Below are positions 39,048 through 47,860 of a DNA stretch of 64,000 bases, piece by piece (position 1 is the stretch's first letter; each line of letters begins with the position of its first letter). Source of the stretch: Moringa oleifera (taxonomy: Eukaryota; Streptophyta; Magnoliopsida; Brassicales; Moringaceae). Location of the stretch: assembly GCA_021397835.1 (NCBI GenBank), contig JAJFZO010000165.1, positions 1,178,001 through 1,242,000 of the forward strand. Direction: 5' to 3'. The notes under the pieces were generated by a model. That model saw nothing but the letters and a program-made list of their open reading frames with translations. It searched no databases and was not told where the DNA came from. Made by a program: the position numbers and the translations under genes.

Positions 39048-39140
39048 TATTTTCAACTCCTCGAAGCATTTTGTTGCTTACTACGCCTTTCCTTATCTCT
39101 AGGAGCTTAAGTATGCACCGTAAGCCTTTTCTCATGTGAA
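39048..39140 (-). pseudogene. rrn23: Plastid 23S rRNA, 5' end fragment
   Basis: Read on the minus strand, 39140 down to 39048 corresponds to the first ~93 bases of plastid 23S rRNA: the mature 5' end (ttcacatgagaaaaggctta here for a conserved ttcaaacgaggaaaggctta), then taagcaacaaaatgcttcg and gagttgaaaat. Similarity ends exactly where the AT-rich CACTA-like sequence begins, so this is a break. It follows the trnA 3' exon at the spacing seen in plastid rDNA operons. Not functional. Confidence 0.85.
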
Positions 39141-39296
39141 CCTCGTCTTTAACTTTAAGGCTATGCCATCCTAAGGTGCTATTAAATGGAAGGATCTTAT
39201 CTTATCAACGTCCATGAATGAGAAATTATACATTGAACTGTCGAATCGAAAAAATTGGGTGCTATTATATAGTTTGTATCAGTTAAGTTCATGAGT
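39141..39296 (-). other. Plastid trnA-rrn23 intergenic spacer, decayed
   Basis: On the minus strand this contains the conserved spacer text, for example acccaattttttcgattcgac, tttctcattcatggacgttgataag and ttaggatggcatagcct. These match plastid rDNA spacer known from many land plants, with scattered transitions. Confidence 0.85.
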
Positions 39297-40143
39297 TGGA
39301 GATTAAGCAAACTTGAACCATTGAAATCCGCCATAGGGTAAACCATCGTTTATTAAGCCCCCGACTGATTCTACCATAGAGGCCAATGACAGATAATAAC
39401 TCCTTTTTACCCCGAACACAACTTACAACTTTCATCGTACTATGCTCTCTAAAGAGCAACTCTTTTAAAATCTCAAAAGGAGCTAAGTTAGAATCCCATT
39501 CTAGCTAAGGATTCTTATCATTTCAAAGGATCCAGCTACAAAAGAGCTAGGAACAAAGAGTTTTCCCTTCCTTTCTGCACTGTTTTTTCGACTGCTAGTT
39601 TTAAGAATGAGCGATTACCTTCTTCTGACCCTTATTACCCAACCCGAGAATGGATAGCTAATGCATTCCACTTATTTAATAAAGTCTTATGGTCAACCCG
39701 TGACCTTTGGATACCTAAGGCATCCTTAAGGTGATCTTATAGTTCCTATAGGTGGAGACGATGCGGTCTATGGATTTTCCTTCCTTTTGCTGCATTTCAC
39801 TTAAATGGTTAAAAGGATATAATGCATTAAGCTGTTTGCAAGGCCAACATAATCCTCTTCCCTAGGGATCACAAATGAAGGAACCCTAGTAGAGTCACCG
39901 ACTCCAACTAAATATGACCAACTAACCATCCTACCTACTTCTTCTACATTCTTGACAGCCATCTTTGTCTTAGTAAAGTCTTCAGTGGCATGTTTTCGTT
40001 CCCTTCCCTATTACTTAGAAAAAAGTGAGCCACTAGTTCAGGTACAAGATGCTGTCATTATCACCCAAACAATTGGATACCAAACCCATAATCGCAATGA
40101 CCTAATTGTAAGAGTGAAGCTCTACTAACTGAGCTATATCCCC
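39297..40143 (-). pseudogene. trnA-UGC: Plastid tRNA-Ala(UGC) gene with group II intron, decayed
   Basis: Exon 1 is complement(40107-40143), 37 nt. It differs from the usual plastid exon at four sites, all C:G to T:A, and one changes the anticodon from TGC to TGT/TAC-like text. Exon 2 is complement(39297-39333), carrying the T-arm and acceptor with several transitions and one extra base. The intron between (39334-40106) is recognisable along its length, for example attaggtcattgcgattatggg at its 5' side and ttatctgtcattggcctctatgg near its 3' side. Gene order with trnI and rrn23 is exactly the plastid rDNA operon. The stems no longer pair well and the copy is not expected to make tRNA. Confidence 0.92.
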
Positions 40144-40207
40144 ATAAGCTAAGTGGAGCATGGATGAAGGAGTTAGTTAATTCTTCTATTCTTTTCCTTA
40201 GCACAAC
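40144..40207 (-). other. Plastid trnI-trnA intergenic spacer
   Basis: The minus strand reads aaggaaaagaatagaagaa, then a ctccttcatccatgctccact block, the short conserved spacer between trnI-GAU and trnA-UGC in plastid DNA. Confidence 0.85.
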
Positions 40208-41180
40208 TAGACCTTGCTAGACTTGAACTAGGGACCTCGTCTATGAAGTATCAATTATCACAGTTATAATCCAACCAATTGAAAAGAATCAATAAATCCT
40301 TTTTTGAGAGCGATTCATCCTTCACAAATGCAACACATAACTCTTCCTTGTACTATGCTTTTTAAATGTGCTTGTTCCCCCTTCTTCCTTACCATTGCAA
40401 GTTTTTGTGAAATAACTCCCATGAGAAGAAAAATGGGGGTGTAAAGAGACTGTTTTGGCCTAACCTTAGACACTTTAAGATTTGTTTACAAACCTACTCC
40501 CATTTTGAGTCAAGAGTAGACAAATAGACACATCTTGTTGCACTAATCAGGGGCATTTGTAGCCACTAAGGGAATTGAAGACCAACAAGTGAGTTATTTA
40601 TCAACTAAGTATTCTTCTTATGGCTAGATCTAATCTCCTAGTCGTTGCAAAAAGGAAAAAAAAATTTCATGTTTTTTCTTTTAGAAGAGAGGACGTGTAA
40701 GAACCTATTAATTGTAGCTTTCTCTAGAAAAGAATGAAAAAAAAAGGCTCGAACAATATGATCCCTTCATCACCTCAGAATGAAATGGGTGATCTTATAG
40801 TCCTTGGTCTGTGAAGGTACGTTGCTAGGTACTCCATTTTATTTTTTCATTAAGGTCGAACCTCAACTAGTGCTCAAGAGATAGCTATCCATACACTAAT
40901 AAGAGATGTACAAATTATCAAGAAAAGAAGAGCCATCGTGATCCCCTTTAAACTGCTTGAATCCCAATGAGTGAATAAAAAGTTGAATCTACATTGGATC
41001 TCATCTGAATCGCCTTATTTATCCTTCTCAGAAGAAGTTTAGTTTCAAACCTTGATCCAAACAAAAGAAAGATGCCATGCAAATGTGCCTTAGATGATCT
41101 ACATCTCAAAGTCAGGTGCTCATGAACACATTAAACTATCCATATAGTTGAAAGCCTTTATAACCTAGGCATAATAACGC
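40208..41180 (-). pseudogene. trnI-GAU: Plastid tRNA-Ile(GAU): 3' exon and intron, 5' exon lost
   Basis: Exon 2 is complement(40208-40242), 35 nt, retaining tgaacta..gacctcg on the plus strand. The intron is recognised from 40243 to about 41180: 'gagagcgattcatccttc' and 'gtactatgc' near its 3' end, 'cttccttaccattgcaag' and 'actcccatgagaagaa' in the middle, and 'gtgctcat..acactttaaactatccatat' with 'aacctaggcataataacgc' at its 5' end. Similarity stops at about 41180, exactly where the 5' exon should begin, so the tRNA is incomplete. The intron carries many C:G to T:A changes and small indels. It is the edge of a 2.13-kb plastid-derived segment. Confidence 0.9.
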
Positions 41181-42964
41181 TTTTGATATTTATTCAATCT
41201 AATACATTAAATGTAAATTTAAAGACTATGGTGGTCTGTTGCCTTTCTTCATCTTGTGTCCCTTTATTTTATAAAATGTTTTATTAAGATTGATTCAGGG
41301 TTTCATTCAACACTCCTAGTTTCCATTTTCAATAGCGAGTTAAGTCTGTCATGCATATCTCTGCAATGCCTATCATATGAAAAAACAATTGGATTAGGCA
41401 CTTCTTATGCCTGTTTTAGCAATTTTCATATAGTACCTATTCTTAATGATGAAGCTTGCGGCGTGTTGGTAGGCCCAACAAAATAGGTTTGATGCTGCAT
41501 TTCGAAGTACACTATTACTACAATGGTATCTATTTTCATTCAATTGATTCCTCCAAGCGATTGGAATCCTAATGTTTGACACATCTATCCTATTCAGATT
41601 ACATATGCCGGATCCATTATCGTCATTAATGCTCACAACAAGCAAAGCATACTTTTTACGAACATCCTTGCGTTTCATATATTCCTCAATGTTAGGAATC
41701 ATAGTGAAGAACGTTTTAAGCCTGTTAACCAACTGTAGAAAATAGAAACTTCATAAATGTGGGTTCTAACCTCCCAATAATTTCTCGGCAATGGATCCTC
41801 TACATCTTCTCATTTTTCTATTTCTTTGCAAACTAAAGATCCCTAAGTATAGCTGGGAACTTAGAATATCTCTAATTAGTGCCATCTTATGCTTAGAATC
41901 AACTATCATTCTAGCTAGGGGTTATTTCCACCTTATTCTTTAAGTGGATCTTCCTAATTCTACCAAACATGCTTGGATTTGAAAAAGTGTTGCAAAATAT
42001 GGTACCATCCATCATTGTCTTTCGGGCACAGGGACCTACTTTAGAAGGCCCTCTAGTCTTTTTAACTTAAAGAAGTCCTCATGATGTCTCGATTAATCCA
42101 CCAAATTTGGTTTGCTTTTTACTGCTATTGCAGTATAAGTATAGTTTGAAGGGCTTCGTTAGGCAAGAAAACCACTTCATCCCTAATTTGGACTTACAGT
42201 GAAACCTATCCCATTACTAGTTGTTTACCAAGATAGTGATCTCTTATCTGGAGCTAGTCATGTTAATTTTTATATATATATATTGGAGCAATAGTTTAAA
42301 GCCTTTAACTTAATTAGCAACTTTGGCTATTAAACCTCGATTATGTTCCCTTCCTTTTCTGAACGCCATAGACAAGAACTTATCAGTAATTAGCACACTC
42401 AAACCATTTCTCCCCAATAACTTGCTCTCAAAATAACAACATTTCTCATAATATAAGTGCTCACTAACTATACATGAGAAACGTGGAGTTAGGTTATTTT
42501 AGTAGCTAGTAAAAAAGGACATTAGAACAGTAACAAGAAGTAGAATATGCTTGTTACTATTATCTTACCTACTATTCTTATAAAGAATAGTGTTAACGCG
42601 ACCTTTTTCTTTAGTTAATAACTAGGTAATTTCATTTTCAAATCGTTATTCTTAATGTTAGGAATGGCGAGCCAAGGAAGAAAAGAAGAAAAAGTGCGCC
42701 ATCGTTAAGTTTAGGCTCTATGAGGCGACTAGAAAGATAAACTTTATACTATAAAATAATATAAGTTAGAGAAAGATTAGATAGAAGGCAATAGCTCCTA
42801 CCTGAGTGTGATAAAAATAAACCCTTCTTTGCCACTAGCTCCTAGTTCGTGCAGTAGCAAAAATAATCCCTTCACTTAAGTAAGATCTCAGATATAGATA
42901 ATGAATAGGCACCAAGCTTCCCAGTAGGTAAAAGTGCTTCACATGATGAGAAGCAAGCACAAAC

Positions 42965-42968
<4 letters not shown>
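41181..42968. other. Unassigned sequence, includes a 112-codon ORF
   Basis: Directly beyond the plastid segment. The most notable open frame is 41394-41732 on the minus strand, 112 codons (MVNRLKTFFTMIPNIEEYMK at the start; FCWAYQHAASFI further on), overlapping a 76-codon plus-strand ORF. It looks protein-like but I cannot assign it. No transposon termini are visible. The remainder is featureless. Confidence 0.35.

Positions 42969-43014
<46 letters not shown>
42969..43014. repeat. Compound microsatellite (AT)n(AC)n
   Basis: About 32 bases of AT dinucleotides (42969-43000) run directly into about 14 bases of AC dinucleotides (43001-43014). The minus-strand ORF over this region simply translates the repeat. 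Confidence 0.97.
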
Positions 43015-43015
<1 letters not shown>

Positions 43016-44757
43016 ATAATCATACACTGACTAATTCGAGTCCAAGTAGGGCAACGCAACAACCCTTCTTATAACATAAGAAAGGGCACACAAACTACTC
43101 CACATAAGTAGTGCTTAGGAGCTACTCTATTTGGTAGTGTTTCAATTTGAGAAAATTGGTCTCACTATACGGGTTCGGTTGCTTATCCTATTTTTCACTA
43201 AGATGGGATTGATGTTTAGTGACTGACCTTTCTATTACTACTCTCGAGTGCCTACAGCTTGACGTCTCTCTTCCATATATGCTAGCACTGCTCGTTTGCA
43301 TGCCTTGTGATGAACTAGAATCACAGTTATATATATAAGTTATGTTGTTAAAATGCCTTTCAAGAAAGAAGGTTAGGTTAATTGATCATTATATCTATTT
43401 TTCAAGAAAAGGTCCCCCCATCAATAAAATTGGGCCTTTTAGTACTTTTTCCACCTCTTTTCTTTCTTTTTCCTACACCTTTTTGTTAGCTAACAACAAA
43501 CCATAACTCATTAAAATTCTTCACTACTCGTATAGGCTAAACTCCGTTATTCTATAGAGAATCATTTTTCTCAATCAAGCAAGAATGCCTCAACTGGATA
43601 AATTCACTTATTTTTCATAACTTTTTCTAATCATGCCTTTTCTTCTTTACTTTCTATATTCCCATATGCAATGATGGAGATGGAGTACTTAGGATCAACA
43701 AAATTATAAAACAATGGAACCAGCTGCTTTCACATTAGGGGAACAAGATCCCAAGCAATGACCCCAACAGTTTGGAAGATATCTTGAGAAAAGGTTTTGG
43801 TACTGGTATACCCTATATGTACTGTAGTTTATTTGAAGTATCCTAATGGTATAATGCCATCAACTTATTGCACAAAAAAAGAGGAAGATCACTTTGATCT
43901 CTTATTTCGGAGAAAGGAGTGGCTCATGATAAATAAAAAGAAAGCATATTATATTTGATCTTGAAGTCCTCATATAGCACTTTTTCCAGTCTTGCATGGG
44001 GATCACTTATAAGAATGACATAATGCTAATTCATGTTGTACATGGCCAAAAAAGCATCGCTTTTTGATCTTATTATGGCTTGGTTGTTTGAAAGAGATTC
44101 CTTCTTGATGAAAATAGTGGAATAGAGTGCACTATAAGAAAGATATACTCCCTTTCAAATTGGCCCATAGCAATACTAGCGCAAAAGTATCAGTCCTTCC
44201 CTTACTGATCGTTCTCGAGTTGAACTCACTTTTTGCCATATCTTTCATTCACTTGCTTAAGTTGGACTTAATCACTCTTTTTGTTTAGAGGATCATCAAT
44301 TCTTCACTCTCTTGCTATTACCTGTAAAGAGCGCAACAACCAAGCTAAGCCTTTACGAGGGTAAGCCCTTCCCATGTGTTAAGTTGAATAAATGAATGAA
44401 GCCTCAACTATAGAGGTCAACCTATGCCTTCGATTTTAGGCCATCGGTGGTGTAGAACGCACTAATCTGTGATCAACAAGTTTTCCAAAATTGAACTTTT
44501 TGAATGGAATTATTATTTTCTAAAAATGCTTGTTAAAAATCAAAGAAAAAAGGTCCATTTTCCCAAGCAGTTTATTGGTCAAGCTAGTGATTCTCTTCTC
44601 AAAGTAATGAGACATTGTTTTCTAGTTAAACTTCTATTAATGCAATGAAATAACCATCTCTTCCTAATTTTTTGTCTTATCTGACAGACAGAAAATTAGA
44701 CCTCAAAGAGCTCTGTAGGGTGAAGAGGGTTTACATACAGTTGAGACAAAGTGGTTT
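43015..44757. other. Unassigned sequence upstream of cox3
   Basis: No gene is recognised. The last few hundred bases should be the decayed mitochondrial 5' flank of cox3. A 13-base match to the CACTA terminus (44130-44142) has no accompanying element. Confidence 0.45.
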
Positions 44758-45508
44758 ATGATGGAATCTTAAAGGCATGCTTATCATTTGGTAGATCCAA
44801 GTCCGTGGCCTATGTTGTGATGTGCATGCACCCATTGCAAGGCAGTGCAACACTTCTTAATATTGGCCTCATATTTATCTCATACACCATGTTCATATGG
44901 TGGTGCGATGTTGTACATGAATCAACATTGGAAGGATATCATACCAAAGTCGCATAATTAGGACTTCGATATGTTCATCGTATTAAAGGTTATGTTCCTT
45001 TTTTGCTCTTTTTTAGGTTATTCTCATTCTTTTTTGGCACCTATGGCAGAGATCGAAGGAATTTGGCCTAAAAAAGGATTTAGGTTTGAGTTCCTTAGGA
45101 AATCCCTTTTCTTAATATCCCTATTCCCTTTTCATCCAGAGCTACCACAACTGGGGCTCATCATGCTATACTTGTAAGGAAGAAAAAAATAAGTAGTTTA
45201 TGCTTTAATAGGTACCATTTTACTCGCTCTAGTATTCATTGGCTTTTAAGGAATGGAATATTATTAAGCACCCTTCATTTTTTTGAATAATATTTATGGT
45301 TTTACCTTTGTTTTTGGCAATTGGCTTTCATGGTTTTCATGTGGTTTTTGGTACTCTTTTCTTGATCATATGTGGCATTAGGCAATATCTTAGTCATCTG
45401 ATGAAGGAGCATCACATTGACTTTGAAGCAGTTGCATGGTACTAGCATTTTGTAGATGTGGTTTAGTTATTTGCATTTGTCTCCATCTATTGGTGGGGAG
45501 GTATATGA
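44758..45508 (+). pseudogene. cox3: Mitochondrial cytochrome c oxidase subunit 3 pseudogene
   Basis: Cox3 is a core membrane subunit of complex IV. The start ATG at 44758 leads into the conserved N-terminal text with an early stop (codon 5, CAG to TAA-like change). Recognisable blocks across frames: [10 protein letters not shown] (44775-44805), [17 protein letters not shown] and [20 protein letters not shown] (44825-44945), HHAIL (45160), and [20 protein letters not shown] (45330-45390). The C-terminus is FVDVV and FVSIYWWGGI, with the stop TGA at 45506-45508. The length of about 751 bp against a usual 798 implies net loss of about 47 bp, with frameshifts. sdh4 overlaps its 3' end. Non-functional. 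Confidence 0.96.
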
Positions 45509-45790
45509 AGGAAAAAATAGTGGACTCAAAAATGATAGCTCGAAGACAAAGAATTTGGCTTTTCCAAAGAATTACTACAGCTTTTCCACTCCTTTTAATT
45601 ACCATATACAAAAAACTATCTTTAACTTTCCTACCAAATCTCTTTGTCCTGGCACATAAATGAAGGGATCGAAGAGATTAAGACGGATCATGTTCACTTA
45701 GAAATGACCCAAAATTTGATCTAGATCTATTGGGATTGTACTTTTTAATCATAATCAAAGATGTTTTCTTGTCTCTCATTTCTTTTTTGA
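45436..45790 (+). pseudogene. sdh4: Mitochondrial succinate dehydrogenase subunit 4 pseudogene
   Basis: Sdh4 is a small membrane anchor of complex II. The frame opens at ATG 45436 inside cox3, overlapping it by 73 bp in another frame, the overlap known in plant mitochondrial genomes that retain sdh4. An open stretch to 45663 contains DSKMIARRQRIWLFQRITTA and KKLSLTFLPNLF, diagnostic for the family. After a frameshift near 45655 the reading continues as NEGIEEI..DHVHLEMTQN and a KDVFLS block, ending near 45790 (end approximate). Retention of mitochondrial sdh4 argues for a eudicot or magnoliid source, since it is lost from the mitochondrial genome in many lineages. Confidence 0.92.
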
Positions 45791-45828
45791 ACAAATTGAA
45801 GAACCTAATGGATCAAACTCATCCTTGG

Positions 45829-46146
45829 CTACTGCGAAAGATATCTGCCTAGCCTTACAGGCCGAGCATTAGATTTTATAGGAAGCTTGTGTTTGACCAG
45901 ATTTGAGTCTAATCTTGGCGTATCTTCGTACGAAAAGGTGAAACAATGAATATTATCCTTGAAGAAACTTGTGAATACCTGCTTTTCTAATGTGAATAGA
46001 ACTTTACCTATGTAGACCAGTTTATGATCATTATTAGACCTAAGATTAAAGGATTTGAAGTCATCAGAAGTGATATTAGATTTTTTTTTCATGCTTTTCA
46101 AAAAGTTGACATAGTTTGAAGACTGAGTCTTCAGCCTCACAGACAT
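45829..46146 (-). pseudogene. Ty3/gypsy polyprotein fragment
   Basis: A 105-codon open frame on the minus strand. Its C-terminal half (CFTFSYEDTPRLDSNLVKHK, then LPIKSNARPVR) resembles the linker between protease and reverse transcriptase in Tat-type gypsy polyproteins, where a 'WSYEDMPGLD' block is followed by a His-x-Leu and 'KPVRQ' block. RT itself is not present downstream. It abuts the copia fragment beginning at 46262 in the same orientation, so the two are probably separate insertions or a chimaeric relic. Confidence 0.6.
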
Positions 46147-46261
46147 CGCCTTTAAACATCCCCTTGATCAACGTGAGGGTTCATGACCTCGAGTGCCTTT
46201 GTCACCAATTTACCATCTGGCAAAGCATTAGGATGTATTTCAAGTTTGGAAACTTTTTTTA

Positions 46262-47860
46262 TGTTTTGGTCGGGAATGGGGCTTGACCCCACACATCAGA
46301 ATGAATTAGATCAAATGAGGAAGAAAAAGTAATTTTTTTAAACAAAGTGTACAAAACTTAGCTAGCTTACAAACCTTGTAATAGGATATTCCAAAATATG
46401 GAGCACTACCCAGTAAACCAACAAATAACAAGTACTTTTATTGAGAACTAGAAAACATGCTTTAATCTAGAATGCCACAAATACAATAATGAAGATTGCT
46501 TTTTCAAATGAAATGTAGATAAAGTAAAGGAATGAACTTTAGAAAGTTGAGGACGATATCTAAATGCTCCAACACGTAAAGCCTCCCCTTTCTACACCTT
46601 GTCCTAATCAACTTCCTTGAATGTCGATCTTGCTTAATACAACAAGAGGAGGAAAAATTAACGTCACATCCTGAATCTTTAATCTCAATAAAATACAATT
46701 TTTAAGTGATAGACGATGAGCATGAAAAACATTGAGGAGCAATGCTAGTAGTGATGGATCCAATTTGATTAACTATCATAGAGGATCCATCTTTAGTATG
46801 AATGGAAAAACAGAAAGATGAAAGTAATTGATTAAAAGAATTAGATGTCACCTGATGAGATACAACGAAATCAAAAATCCAAGAAGAGAAGTACTGATGG
46901 TGAAGAATAAAACATACCTATATTAGAAGCAGACATGGTAGCGACACTTATAGGTAGAGGTCCAATAAAATAACCAACTCATTGCTAGAACTGTTATGTA
47001 ATCATACATAAAACCACCTCACGCTAACACTTACAGAAGTGGTAGGCTGATTAATGTTTAATGAACAAGATGGGGCAGACAGAGCTGCTGTGGATCTTGC
47101 ACATGCACATGTCACCTAGGAGGTTCCATGACTGGTACTGTTCAACTTCTTTTGACCATTCATAAGTTTTTTAAGACAATTCACCTTCCAATGTCCTCTC
47201 TGCTGTAGGGGTGGCCACGATTAAGGTTCAGTTCTATTTCAGTTTCGAACCATCAACTCAAGGTTCATGGTTTGAATGAACTAGAACCTGAACCATTAAA
47301 CTTCGGTTCTGGTTAAGGTTCGGTGCAAAAAAGTTCAAGTTTCGGTTTAGGTTTCCATTCATAAATGATTCAAGTTCAAATTTGATTTAGGTTCAATTCA
47401 AATTAGGTTCAAGTTTAGGTTCTATTCAGAGTCGGTTCAAAAGCTATTGTTTCTCTTTAGTAAGAGTGTTTTATATTTCAATTAAAATTTTTTAATAAAA
47501 GTTTTGTAATGAAAATGTAGTGACCATATTTTTATTGAAAAATATATATTTTAAAGTTAAATTATTTTTTAATTTTTTAATTATTTTTATAAAATTTTTA
47601 AATTAAATTATTATATATATTTAATTAATTTAATTAGAATCCAAATTAAAATCGTCAATTTCGATTCCAATTTAAAATTTATGTGAACCATAGCCAAATC
47701 ATATTTGAAGTGGTTTTCATTATAGTTCGACTCAAATTTTAAAGGTTAAGATCCGGTTCACCAGTTTGAACTGAACTAGGTCACCCCTAGTCTGATGGCA
47801 GTAAACTTACTCATCTTTAGCAAACTTTCGATTGAATTTAGTAGTTAAAGGCAAAGAGAT
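46262..47860 (-). mobile_element. Ty1/copia fragment (gag zinc knuckle, protease, integrase start), split by a MITE
   Basis: Reading downward on the minus strand: CCHC knuckle text YCHQ (47800) and GHWKVNCLKK (47195-47160), interrupted by the MITE at 47206-47789. Then the protease-like SSWIFDF..SH (46880-46845) and SIHTKDGSSMIVNQIGSITT (46805-46755). Next come the pre-integrase VNFSSSCCIKQDRHSRKLI and KGRLYVLEHLDI blocks (46660-46555). The integrase zinc region has LWHSRL (46468) and C..C spacing near 46355, followed by FSSSFDLIHSDVWG..PFPTK (46330-46272). Similarity ends at about 46262. Several stops occur. This is a 5' half of a copia polyprotein without RT or LTRs. Confidence 0.85.
47206..47789. 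mobile_element. Non-autonomous hAT-type MITE with 8-bp target duplication
   Basis: 584 bp. Left terminus TAGGGGTGGCC, right terminus GGTCACCCCTA, forming inverted repeats (TAGGGGTG / CACCCCTA). The interior is AT-rich, with subterminal copies of aggttcggtt/ggttcaagttc motifs on the left (47220-47450) and ggttcaccagtttgaactga on the right. Flanking 8-mers CTCTGCTG (47198-47205) and GTCTGATG (47790-47797) match at 6 of 8 positions, the hAT-type 8-bp duplication with decay. It lies inside the zinc-knuckle codons of the copia fragment. No coding capacity. Confidence 0.85.

Noticed and set aside
42835..43062. 75-codon minus-strand ORF with a YIYIYIYI run
   Set aside because: Translation of the AT/AC microsatellite.
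44130..44142. CACTATAAGAAAG, matching the CACTA terminus at 24139
   Set aside because: No subterminal repeats, transposase or partner terminus are nearby, and the following sequence does not resemble the element. Treated as chance or an unprovable remnant.
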